A DNA stretch of 64,000 nucleotides from CBDEGU01 sp965238045 (GTDB lineage: Bacteria; Acidobacteriota; Terriglobia; Bryobacterales; UBA6623), in NCBI GenBank assembly GCA_965238045.1, contig CBDEGU010000012.1, positions 2,418,001 through 2,482,000 of the forward strand, given 5' to 3'. Below the pieces are notes generated by a model that was not told the DNA's origin, did no database searches, and saw only the letters and a list, made by a program, of their open reading frames with translations. This document shows, piece after piece, positions 47,884 through 56,733 of this stretch (the stretch's first letter is position 1; the number at the start of each line of letters is the position of its first letter). Both the position numbers and the translations under genes were made by a program.

Positions 47884-48996
47884 GGCGCTGTTGCATGATT
47901 CAACTGCGGCGCGAGTGGGGGCGCTTTTCCAACTTCTCGTTCAGGACACCACAGCGCAGGATTTCGGCCTACCCAGCTCGGCCATCCGGTTGAGGATGTG
48001 ACACCCGATCGCAACTTCTCTCCTTTGTGCCTTGCCGTGCCTCGCCTTCAATCCGCCTCCGAGCACGGACTTGTATCGGAAGAAGCTGTTTTCAACGCGC
48101 GCCTGCTGTCGGTAGCCCGACTCCTTCTGCCACTCTCGTCGCCCGACCTGGCGAATCCTCTCAAGAGCCGTGTCACGCTGCGCCCATGGGCCGTCCGTTG
48201 GCCCCGCCGACACCGCGGAGCGACGAGGGGGAATCACAATCACGACGTTCTCTGTACCGGCCGCGCTGAGTTGATCGTAGACTGACCTGTGGTCGTAGGC
48301 TCCGTCTGCGGTGAAACGCCGGATGGGAACCTCGATTGTGTCGAGAAGAGCAGGGAGTGTGGAGGCGTCGTCCCGGCTGCTGGCTGTGAGTTCGGCCGCC
48401 ACAATGAACCCCTCGGCATCCACCCCGATGTGCAGCTTCCGCCAATCCCGGCGTTTCTTTGATGCCTTGTGCTTGTGCGCGTTCCATTCGCCGCAACCCA
48501 GAATCTTCAGCCCTGTGGAATCGACGATCAAGTCGATCGGGCCGTCATAGGATCGGGTCAGGGGCGGCACCGCAACGATTTGGTTCCGGCGCGAGAGTGT
48601 GGTGTGGTCCGGGGCCTTGAGGTTGAGGCCCATCAAGCGGAGCAGCGAGTCCAGGAACCCCTCGGTCTGGCGGAGCGGCAGGCTGAAGACGACCCGCAGC
48701 GTCAACGCGGTCCGGACCGCGAGGTTCGAGTACCGCCGCTGGCCTCCGCGAAGACCGTTCTTCGGTGGTACCCACGCGGCAATTGCATCCTCGCTCAGCC
48801 AGATCGTGACGTCGCCGCGGCTCCTGAGGCCACGCTCGTACTCCCTCCAGTTCCGGATTCTGTACTTCTTCTTATACTGGCGGTTGACTCGGCTCGACTT
48901 CGCTGCGACCATGACGTTACCCCCGATCTCTATGATGGACTGGACCCCACCCCCGCCGCTAGCGTGCTCGCTTACACCGATTCATGCACCAACGCC
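47884..48996 (-). mobile_element. IS5-family element, copy B
   Basis: Reverse-orientation copy of 43835-44947 (1113 bp, three differences seen), with the same 18-bp imperfect terminal repeats. The inner end cuts the alpha/beta hydrolase gene and the outer end borders the gap before mutS. No target duplication was found. Confidence 0.88.
47941..48912 (-). CDS. IS5-family transposase (copy B)
   Basis: 323 residues, identical to copy A except for Ala in YRQQARVENSFF and Ser in RPKSCAVVS near the C-terminus. All DDE residues are present, so both copies may encode an active enzyme. Confidence 0.93.
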   Translation of the reverse strand: MVAAKSSRVNRQYKKKYRIRNWREYERGLRSRGDVTIWLSEDAIAAWVPPKNGLRGGQRRYSNLAVRTALTLRVVFSLPLRQTEGFLDSLLRLMGLNLKAPDHTTLSRRNQIVAVPPLTRSYDGPIDLIVDSTGLKILGCGEWNAHKHKASKKRRDWRKLHIGVDAEGFIVAAELTASSRDDASTLPALLDTIEVPIRRFTADGAYDHRSVYDQLSAAGTENVVIVIPPRRSAVSAGPTDGPWAQRDTALERIRQVGRREWQKESGYRQQARVENSFFRYKSVLGGGLKARHGKAQRREVAIGCHILNRMAELGRPKSCAVVS

Positions 48997-49286
48997 AAAC
49001 AGAGCCAATATCCAGAACCCTATGAAGAATCAGCACGATACAGACCATCCCCCGGCCCCCAAGGTTGGACGCCCACCGGCGGCGACGGCCCCCACTCCCG
49101 GCCTCCGCCCCAGCCCCCCATACTGCCGCGGCCCCCGGCCCCAACCCCTCTCATCGTTGATGACCCAAACCTAACGTCCCACAAGAAACCAAACAAACCA
49201 AATTCCAGATAATACTATTGGAATCAATGACTTACTAGACTATTCCGGGCAACCGGTCGCAAGCCCTCTCGTCTAGAGGAAAGTTT
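48997..49286. other. Gap between IS5 copy B and mutS
   Basis: 290 bases. A 50-codon proline-rich frame begins at ATG 49022 (MKNQHDTDHPPAPKVGRPPA) and may be the start of a decayed gene cut by the IS. 49175-49286 is A/T-rich and shows no gene. Confidence 0.3.
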
Positions 49287-51932
49287 TTATTTTCTATTTT
49301 TCTCGGAAAACCGGGCATTTCCGGACTTCGCGAGACGATCTTTCCACTGCTGGATCAGCGCCAGCGCGTCGATCGGCCGGAGCTCTTCCGGGTTGACCTG
49401 CCGCAGCTCTTCGGCGACAGCCTGCTCAGCCGGGGTCAAGAACGAGACCTGGACCGGTGAGTCATCCGGTTCGCCGGAGAGCTCTTCTGAGACCGACTGC
49501 TCTTTCTCTTCATGCCGCTCCAGCACCGAGTACGCCCGCTCGATCACCTCCATCGGCAGGCCGGCCAGCCGGGCCACTTCGATGCCGTAGCTGCGGTCGG
49601 CCTTGCCGGGCTCGACCCGCCGCAGGAACACGATGCTATCGCCCACCTCCTTGACCGAGACATGCAGATTGACGACGCCCTTCAACAGATCGGCCAGCTC
49701 GGTCAGCTCGTGGTAATGCGTCGCGAAGAGCGTTTTGGCGTGCTTGCGGGTGAGAATGTATTCCACCACCGCCCAGGCGATCGCCAGACCGTCAAAGGTC
49801 GAGGTTCCGCGTCCAATCTCATCGAGCAAGATCAGGCTCGACTCGGTGGCCGTGTTCAGGATCTGCGCCGTCTCGGTCATTTCGACCATGAACGTTGAGC
49901 GTCCGCTCGCCAAATTGTCACTCGCCCCGATGCGGGTGAAGATGCGATCGATGATCGGCAGCCGCGCACTGCGGGCGGGCACGTAGGATCCCATCTGCGC
50001 CAGAATCGCGGTCAGGGCGGTTTGCCGCAGATAGGTCGACTTCCCGCCCATGTTCGGCCCCGTGATCAGCGCCAGAAGATGGTCGTTGTCGTCGAGATAA
50101 ACGTCGTTGGGAATGAAGCGCTCGGCGGCGTCATTTTCAGCCAGATCCTCGATCACCGGATGGCGTCCGGCGGCGATCTGCAACTCGCCGCCCGAGCTGA
50201 ATTCCGGCCGGACGTAGTCGCGCTCGGCGGCGACTTGAGAGAGTCCGTGCAGCACGTCCAGTTCGGCGACCGCGGCGGCCGCCGCGCGAATGCGTTGCGA
50301 GTTCTGGGCCAGATACGACCGCAGCTCCTCGAACAAACGCTTCTCGATTTCGAGAATACGCTCTTCCGCGTCCAGAATTTTCGACTCATACTCTTTGAGC
50401 TCCGGAGTCGTGAATCGTTCGGCATTGACCAAGGTCTGCTTGCGGTCATAGTGACTGGGCACCCGCGCCATATTCGCTTTCGAGACTTCAATGTAGAAAC
50501 CGAAGACATTGTTGAAGCGCACCTTGAGGGAGGCAATGCCGCTGGCTTCCCGCTCACGCATCTCCATCTGGGCGATATAGCCGCGGCTGTTCCGCCGTAT
50601 GTCGCGCAATTCGTCGAGGTCGGCGCTAATGCCCTCGCGGATCACGTTGCCTTCGGCGATTTTCAGCGGCGGCTCGTCGCCGAGCGAAGCCTGGATGCGC
50701 TCGCGCAGGTCGGCGAGTTCATCCATTCGCTGGTGGAGATCCCGCATGCGCTCGGAACCGAGACCGCCGAGCAGGCCGCGCAAGACCGGCAGCACGGCGA
50801 AGGACGAACCCAGGCTGGCGATGTCGCGCGGCGTCGCCGAGCCAAGAGTTACCCGCGCCAGCAGGCGTTCCATGTCCCCCACCTGGGCGAGTTCGCGCCC
50901 CGTCTCGGTGCGCGAGACAACATCGGCGAACAGATCGCCGACTCCGTTGCGGCGTCCCTCGATCTCCTCGCGGTCAATCGAGGGACGCAGCAGCCACTGG
51001 CGCAGCAGCCGGGCTCCCATCGCGGTTGCCGTGCGGTCGATCACCCGCAGCAGAGTCGCCTGCCGCGAGCCTCCGAAGAGGGGTTCGACCAGTTCCAGAT
51101 TGCGAACCGTGACCGGATCGAGCGCCATCCAATCCTGGCGGCGGAAATATCCCGGCCGGTCGAGATGCTCGAGGGCGGCGCGCTGCGTGTCGCGCAGGTA
51201 ATGAAGAATCGCGCCCGCGGCCGCCACCGCCGCGGGACGATCGGCGACACCGAGTCCGTCGAGCACCCGCAGTTTGAAGTGTTCGCGGAGGGTGCGCCCG
51301 GCGTAAGAGGATTCGAAAATCCAGGGCTCGAGTTCGGTCAGCAGATAGCGCCCATCGCGGACCTTTGCACCCGGCGCGCCGGCGAATAGCGGAGCTTCCG
51401 ATGGAACGAGAACCTCTTTCGCTCCCAGGTTCTCAAGCACCGCCTCGACTTCGCTGGTTTCCATTTCGGTCATCCGGAACTCGCCGGTGGAGATATCGAC
51501 ATAGGCCAGCCCGGCGATGGGACCCCGCTCGGCGACCGACGCCAGATAGTTGTTCTCCGAGGCGCGCAGCAGGCTGCTGTCGCTGGCCGTGCCGGGGGTG
51601 ACGATGCGCGTCACTTCGCGCCGGACGAGCTTCTTGCCCTTTTGCGGGGCTTCTACCTGATCACAGATCGCGACGCGATGGCCTTTGGCGATCAGCTTGG
51701 CGATGTAGGCATCGGCGGCGTGCGCCGGCACGCCGCACATCGGAATGGGCTGGCCTTTTTCTCTGTTGCGAGAGGTGAGTGTGATCTGCAGGTTCCGCGA
51801 GGCGACGACCGCGTCGTCAAAGAACAGCTCGTAGAAATCCCCCAGCCGGAACATCAGCAGGGTGTTGGGAACTTCAGACTTGATGGCGTGGTACTGCCGC
51901 ATCAGCGGCGAGGTGGGCCGGGAAGAAGCCAT
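49287..51932 (-). CDS. mutS: DNA mismatch repair protein MutS
   Basis: About 881 residues. The mismatch-binding domain is marked by MRQYHAIKSEVPNTLLMFRLGDFYELFFDDA, which contains the GDFYE variant of the Phe-x-Glu motif. The ATPase has Walker A ITGPNMGGKSTYLRQ, then SDNLASGRSTFMVEM, LLDEIGRGTSTFDGLAIAWAV and ATHYHELTEL. It recognises base mismatches and recruits MutL. The ATG at 51932 is preferred over TTG 51938. Lost mutS would give a mutator phenotype, but this copy looks intact. Confidence 0.97.
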   Translation of the reverse strand: MASSRPTSPLMRQYHAIKSEVPNTLLMFRLGDFYELFFDDAVVASRNLQITLTSRNREKGQPIPMCGVPAHAADAYIAKLIAKGHRVAICDQVEAPQKGKKLVRREVTRIVTPGTASDSSLLRASENNYLASVAERGPIAGLAYVDISTGEFRMTEMETSEVEAVLENLGAKEVLVPSEAPLFAGAPGAKVRDGRYLLTELEPWIFESSYAGRTLREHFKLRVLDGLGVADRPAAVAAAGAILHYLRDTQRAALEHLDRPGYFRRQDWMALDPVTVRNLELVEPLFGGSRQATLLRVIDRTATAMGARLLRQWLLRPSIDREEIEGRRNGVGDLFADVVSRTETGRELAQVGDMERLLARVTLGSATPRDIASLGSSFAVLPVLRGLLGGLGSERMRDLHQRMDELADLRERIQASLGDEPPLKIAEGNVIREGISADLDELRDIRRNSRGYIAQMEMREREASGIASLKVRFNNVFGFYIEVSKANMARVPSHYDRKQTLVNAERFTTPELKEYESKILDAEERILEIEKRLFEELRSYLAQNSQRIRAAAAAVAELDVLHGLSQVAAERDYVRPEFSSGGELQIAAGRHPVIEDLAENDAAERFIPNDVYLDDNDHLLALITGPNMGGKSTYLRQTALTAILAQMGSYVPARSARLPIIDRIFTRIGASDNLASGRSTFMVEMTETAQILNTATESSLILLDEIGRGTSTFDGLAIAWAVVEYILTRKHAKTLFATHYHELTELADLLKGVVNLHVSVKEVGDSIVFLRRVEPGKADRSYGIEVARLAGLPMEVIERAYSVLERHEEKEQSVSEELSGEPDDSPVQVSFLTPAEQAVAEELRQVNPEELRPIDALALIQQWKDRLAKSGNARFSEKNRK

Positions 51933-52017
51933 TGTCAACTACGGAATTATAGCGGAGCCGGGGAAGCGCCGAGGCGCGATCATCGCCGGGCCAACGCCCC
52001 GGCCGATGGCTCCGCGG

Positions 52018-53409
52018 CTATCTCGGCAACGCCGGTACCGACCGGGCGATGCGCAGGCCGTTCCAGCGGTAGCGCCGCTCGGGACGCTCGGAGTGCCGCA
52101 GCGCCGGGTCGAGCAATGCGGCCATGTCGCTGTATCCGCCGCCCCGCAATACGCGATGGCCCGCCGCCGTTGGCGATTCACGGCCATCGGAGGGATCGTA
52201 GAAATACGGCTGGAACAGACTCGAGGTCCACTCCCAGACATTGCCATGCATGTCGTGGAAGCCCCAGCCGTTGGACTCCTTGGTCCCGGCGGGGCGCGTC
52301 GCAAAGTCGCCGATCGTCTGGAAGTCTTCGGCGTGCGCCGCGCTGCGGGACGTTTCGCCGTACCAGGCGTAGCGTGCCAGCTCGAACTGCTTGAACAAGC
52401 CGCCGCCGGCGCGCGCGGCGTATTCCCACTCGGCCTCGCTGGGCAGCCGAAACCCGGCTCCGGGAACTTTCTCGTTCAGCTTCGCGACCAGCGCCATCGC
52501 GTCATGCCAGGAGATACGCTCGACCGGCCGTTGCGGGGCATTGGGAGAGTCCTTATGCTGACTGGGGTTCGACTCCATCAATGCTATCCACTCGGCTTGG
52601 GTGATCTCAAACTTGCCCAGATAGAACGGATCGATGGCAACGGTGTGGACAGGCTGCGAATCGTCGAAGGCATCCGAGCCGATATCGAACTCGCCGCCGG
52701 GCGCCAGCCGCAAACGTATGCCGAGCCCCTCGATCTGGACTTCGAGCGGCAGGCCGGTGACCGGGTCGAATTCCTCGCCGACGATCTCGAACCCCGGCAT
52801 GGCGGGGTTCAGACGGCGTTCACAGAATGCAAGGCGCTCGCGGACGCCGCGGTCTCCGGGCTTGATCTCGAGCGCCAGCAGGAAGGCATCCCGGGCGGCT
52901 TGCCACTCGTGACGCGCGCTCAGGTCTTCGGCCGCTTTGACTTGCTCGCGCAAGCGGCCGAACTGACGCAAGGCTTCTTGAATCGGATGATTGGAGCGGT
53001 CGCCCTGGAAGTCCTGGATCTGGCCGGGAGAAGTGAGCGAGTGGGAGTTATGACACTGCAAACATCCGGCAGTGCTCTTTGATTCGGGACAGCCGGTCTG
53101 ATGGCAACTCGAACAGAGCGGGTCGGCCGCCGCGCCGCGCGGAATGCGGTCCGGGCTGACTTCGTTGCGCTCGTTGGCGACATGGGCGGCGCTGGGCCCA
53201 TGGCAAGTCTGGCAGTTTGCGGCGGCCTCGCGATGGCCGGAAATCTGCCACTCGAGGACGGAAACCACGTGGCAACGCGAGCACACGCCCGCCTCATTCC
53301 CACCGGACTGCGCCGGGAGCAGAGCCTGCGATGCGCAGAACCATCCCGCAGCGGCGATGAACCCCGCAAGACGGCTCATCCCCAGCCGTTTCATGCACGG
53401 CGATCTCAT
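52018..53409 (-). CDS. Exported tetraheme cytochrome c fused to a SUMF1/FGE-like domain
   Basis: About 463 residues. After a signal peptide (LAGFIAAAGWFCASQALLPA), four CxxCH haem motifs occur within 100 residues: CSRCH, CQTCH, CSSCH and CLQCH, with further histidines that could be distal ligands. A helical spacer follows. The C-terminal half is a formylglycine-generating-enzyme-like sulfatase-modifying domain (LGKFEITQAEWIALM; FRLPSEAEWEYAARAG; GWGFHDMHGNVWEW; RVLRGGGY). The C-terminal cysteine pair of true FGE is missing from RYRWNGLRIA, so it is probably not a sulfatase activator. The haem part suggests periplasmic electron transfer. An unusual domain combination. Confidence 0.87.
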   Translation of the reverse strand: MRSPCMKRLGMSRLAGFIAAAGWFCASQALLPAQSGGNEAGVCSRCHVVSVLEWQISGHREAAANCQTCHGPSAAHVANERNEVSPDRIPRGAAADPLCSSCHQTGCPESKSTAGCLQCHNSHSLTSPGQIQDFQGDRSNHPIQEALRQFGRLREQVKAAEDLSARHEWQAARDAFLLALEIKPGDRGVRERLAFCERRLNPAMPGFEIVGEEFDPVTGLPLEVQIEGLGIRLRLAPGGEFDIGSDAFDDSQPVHTVAIDPFYLGKFEITQAEWIALMESNPSQHKDSPNAPQRPVERISWHDAMALVAKLNEKVPGAGFRLPSEAEWEYAARAGGGLFKQFELARYAWYGETSRSAAHAEDFQTIGDFATRPAGTKESNGWGFHDMHGNVWEWTSSLFQPYFYDPSDGRESPTAAGHRVLRGGGYSDMAALLDPALRHSERPERRYRWNGLRIARSVPALPR

Positions 53410-53450
53410 TTTCAGGGAGGACAGCACGAAGGATGACACTGCGCCCTCGT

Positions 53451-54566
53451 TCAGGCCAGGAATTCGCGATCGAGCCAGCGATAGTGCTCGGGAAGCCAGG
53501 ACGGTCCGATGGCTCTCGCAAGCTTCTTCGCCGCATCGAGCGTAGTCGTTTCCTGATCGCTCAGCGACAAGGAGCGCTGCAGCGCCTGGTAGTTCGCATC
53601 GACCATGTAGTCATCGAACATGCCGGGCATGGCGGAGGTCATGAACGGACGCGAATACACAAAGCGCAGCGCCGCCTGGCAGAGCGTTTCGTCAGGCATG
53701 CGCCGCAGGCTCCTGGTCATCTCCGCTACCACGGCCGGCGGCAGAGGCCGATGCTCGTCGCGGTAGAGGCGCATATTGTGGTTTTCGGGTTTGGTGCCGG
53801 GGTTGGCCAGCGGATCGAGGTGCACAATCGAGCCGGCCGAGAGCGGTTTGATCGCGATCAGTCCCACACCCTTGTCGAGCGCGGCGGGGATGAACTCGGT
53901 ATAGTCCGTTCGCGCGTGAATGAAGTTGTACGGGAACATGACATAGTCAAGATCCTCTAACTCATCGAGCGCGCTCATCATAATCGCTTCACTATGGGTT
54001 GAGATGCCGATCGCGCGAAGCTTGCCGGCTCTCTTGGCTTTGCGCAACACATCCCAATCTTCCAGGTTCTTGTCCGTCACCTTCGCCCCGGCCCCGACAT
54101 AGATGCGGTACATGTCGACATGACCGTAGAGCTTCGCTGCCCGGTCGATGTTCTCGCCGACGAACATGGGGAATTGACGGCAGACCGAGACGAGAACTTT
54201 ATCCCGGCGAGGCTTGACCACCCGGGCGACCGGTTCCCACTGGCCGTTGTTCTCGTAGGTGTCCACCATGTTGACGCCCAGATCGAAAGCGCGGGCAAGC
54301 TGCCGGTCGCGGCGCGCCTGGCCTTCTTCGTTGAGCACGCGACCGAACTTGGCTTTTACCTTGTAGGCCGGGTCGGTGTGAGACCCGAACGAGAGCAGCG
54401 ACACGTGCAGGCCAGACCGGCCGAGCTGGCGGTAGACCATCCCTCCGCGGCGAAACTCACGAACGCCTTTCAGCCGGGAGGTGTGAGTAGCGGCGAAACT
54501 GGACTGCGCGGCGGCGAAACCCGCGGACGCGGCCAGGAACCCGCGGCGAGACAGCGGACATGTCAT
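53451..54566 (-). CDS. Aldo/keto reductase with Tat signal
   Basis: About 371 residues. The twin-arginine motif in MTCPLSRRGFLAASAGFAAA marks it for Tat export, so it likely folds with its cofactor in the cytoplasm. The AKR barrel opens MVYRQLGRSGLHVSLLSFGSH, then VNMVDTYENNGQWEPVARVV, where the catalytic Tyr follows Asp as DTYE, and PYNFIHARTDYTEFIPAALDKG. Its reaction is unknown; many secreted AKR proteins in this phylum are uncharacterised. The ATG at 54566 fits the Tat signal; upstream in-frame codons do not look coding. Confidence 0.88.
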   Translation of the reverse strand: MTCPLSRRGFLAASAGFAAAQSSFAATHTSRLKGVREFRRGGMVYRQLGRSGLHVSLLSFGSHTDPAYKVKAKFGRVLNEEGQARRDRQLARAFDLGVNMVDTYENNGQWEPVARVVKPRRDKVLVSVCRQFPMFVGENIDRAAKLYGHVDMYRIYVGAGAKVTDKNLEDWDVLRKAKRAGKLRAIGISTHSEAIMMSALDELEDLDYVMFPYNFIHARTDYTEFIPAALDKGVGLIAIKPLSAGSIVHLDPLANPGTKPENHNMRLYRDEHRPLPPAVVAEMTRSLRRMPDETLCQAALRFVYSRPFMTSAMPGMFDDYMVDANYQALQRSLSLSDQETTTLDAAKKLARAIGPSWLPEHYRWLDREFLA

Positions 54567-54627
54567 GCGCAAATTGTACCACTTATTTGCAGCCGGAACG
54601 GCGTCTCCGCGCCCCTGCCGCAAGCCG

Positions 54628-56049
54628 CTATCGCGCGACCTCTTGGCTGCGGGGGAAGAACTCCGCCCAGGCCTCGCGGTAGGAGAACATGCCGACCATC
54701 GGTTCGAGCTGCTCGCCGGCGAGCGGACCGCTGACGGCCCGGCCGCTGGTCACATCCCAGCCGGAGCCCGTCTGCTCGTCGGTCATCTGGCCCGGCGCGG
54801 CCGCAACGAAGGTGAGCCTCTGGCCGCCGAGCTTTCTTGAGAACAGCCTCGCGCTGGTCGCCGCCTTTTCATAGGCCAGCACGAGCGCCTGTCCGGCCAA
54901 GTCGAGATTCTTCACCGGCTCCCGTTGCAGCGCGTCCAATCCGATGTGATAGCGCTGCCGTCCGATCGCCCAGCCGTAAACGAACTCTTCTGGGTTTCTG
55001 TAGAAGTCCGCGGTGAATTCTTCGTGCGTGCGAGGCATGTTGAGCACGGTCGTCTCGGGGTGCTCGCCGAGCCAGGCGCGCCAGGTCGTCATCTCGCCGG
55101 GCAGCATGCGCAGCTTCGTTCCCAGCATCTCGCCCTGCATGGCTTCGCCGCGGATGTGACTCCAGTGAGAATTCGTCTCCGCGTCATACATCACCAGGCT
55201 GCGGTTCCACAGCATGCCCGATACACCGAAGGTCAGCGTCCGGTCTCCTGCTTGACGGTCGTAAACTACGCCGTTATAGCAGAGGTGTCACCAGGTGGCG
55301 GCGATCGGCGCGCCGCCTAACCGGTCGTTGATGATCTCGCGCCGCGCGCCGCTGAGCATATTGATCGGATAGGCCCGCGCCTCTCCGTTGACGACCACGC
55401 CCAAGACGAGTTCCCCTCCCAAAACCTGATCGCCGACTTCTTCCGGTCGCAAGACCTCGGCATCGGTGATTGGCTTCTGGGGTCCCATCAACCGGCGCGG
55501 AGTGAAGCCCTCGGCGCTGGGTTCGGGAAGTTCGGCTTGACCTCGCGGCTCCGACGATCGGCGTGACATGGGGCGGCGCTCTCGCACTTTCAGGGTAGCG
55601 TCTTGCGGTGCGCGCACAGCCGTGAACTCCACCTCACCCATCATTCCCCGGCCGGTCTCCGCGCCGCGCGCCGTCCCCCCGCCTCGCGAGCTTCGTCTTC
55701 CCGCTCCTTCGGCCGTGCGGGTAAAGAGGATCTCTCCGTCCTCGATGCGGCCCCTATAGTGGAAGGTGATCTCGCGGCGCCCGCGCTGAACGACCCGCAG
55801 GAACGTAATCTCGTCGCCACGGATCATGCCGTCCTGGATCTCGGACTCGCCAAGCAGCTCGTTGGTCACCGTGCCGCTGACACTCTCGCCTTCGGTGCGC
55901 AGGTCGAACAGCACGCGGACCACTCCTCCGGGACCGGGATGCGAGCCCTGCCACTTGCCGTCGATCTCGGCGCCCCAGCCCGCCGGGGCGCCGAGTATCG
56001 CTCCGGCCAGCACTGCCGGCGCCATCATCAGAATACGGGAATACATCAT
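54628..56049 (-). CDS. DUF3179 protein, probable selenoprotein (in-frame UGA as selenocysteine)
   Basis: One frame runs from ATG 56049 to the stop at 54628 with a single TGA at 55290-55288, codon 254; total about 473 residues. A signal peptide leads into a beta-rich domain (DGKWQGSHPGPGGVVRVLF) shared with the gene at 60934. The DUF3179 domain begins near EARAYPINMLSGARREIIND. The family has TxCPLC here; this protein reads ATW-U254-H-L-C257, so the UGA replaces the first cysteine of a CxxC-type redox motif. The frame then continues with conserved YNGVVYDRQAG and TLTFGVSGMLWNRSLVMYD. A SECIS-like hairpin lies just downstream. The alternative is a nonsense mutation. No sel genes are in the window. 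Confidence 0.8.
55245..55287 (-). promoter_or_regulatory. Bacterial SECIS-like hairpin directly after the UGA codon
   Basis: Counting from the base after UGA, positions 14-33 (55274-55255) fold as ACGGCGTA-GTT-TACGACCGT, an 8-bp stem with one bulged A and the apical loop GUU. The loop G lies 22 nt after the UGA, within the spacing used by SelB in fdhF-type elements, and a G-U in the apical loop is the key feature. An outer pairing TGC/GCA extends it. Read by eye. Confidence 0.7.
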
Positions 56050-56268
56050 GGCCTAATCGCCTGATCGCCCAGTCCGTTCCGCCATCCCTCATGACTCTGG
56101 CGTCGGCTCGGCGGAAAAGGTTATTCTCTCAGAAGTAAATTCCTCGTGTTGGTGCAAGAAACTGGGTCAGCGGGTTCGAGTTGGCGATGCATTGAGGTCC
56201 CGCCCCGTCGGTCCCTGTTTTCCCCCCGCACATGATCTTCCACTACACTTTGAGGACGGAGAAAACCT

Positions 56269-56556
56269 ATGCGTATCGCTTGCTTGCTGCTGTTGCTGGC
56301 CGCCGGTCTCCATGGCGCTGATTACGATCTCCTGATTCGGAACGCCCGTGTGGTCGACGGCACCGGCAATCCCTGGTTCGCCGCCGGCGTGGCCGTCAAG
56401 GACGGGCGCATTGCCGCCGTGGGCGCCCTGCCCGAGGCGACGGCCGATCGGGTCATCGACGCCGCATCACGAGTGGTTGCCCCGGGGTTTATCGACGTGC
56501 ATGCCCACATCGGTTGCTGGCCGCCGGTCTCCATGGCGCTGATTACGATCTCCTGA
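56269..56556 (+). pseudogene. 5' fragment of the deacylase gene made by a tandem duplication
   Basis: From ATG 56269, preceded by GGAGAAAA, it encodes the signal peptide MRIACLLLLLAAGLHGADYD and the N-terminal part of an N-acyl-D-amino-acid deacylase up to GFIDVHAHIG. It then runs out of frame in the second copy of the duplication and stops at 56556. The native promoter and signal are attached to this piece, not to the complete catalytic part. Confidence 0.7.
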
Positions 56557-56733
56557 TTCGGAACGCCCGTGTGGTCGACGGCACCGGCAATCCCTGGTTC
56601 GCCGCCGGCGTGGCCGTCAAGGACGGGCGCATTGCCGCCGTGGGCGCCCTGCCCGAGGCGACGGCCGATCGGGTCATCGACGCCGCATCACGAGTGGTTG
56701 CCCCGGGGTTTATCGACGTGCATGCCCACATCG
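56292..56733. repeat. Perfect 221-bp tandem duplication within a deacylase gene
   Basis: 56292-56512 and 56513-56733 appear identical, both running from GTTGCTGGCCGCCGGTCTCC to GCATGCCCACATCG. Since 221 is not divisible by 3, the second copy and everything downstream are out of frame with the original start. Precise excision of one unit restores one continuous gene. Confidence 0.85.

Noticed and set aside
43826..49005. 9-bp or shorter target duplications for the IS5 copies
   Set aside because: Checked both borders of each copy and the crossed pairs expected after inversion; none match.
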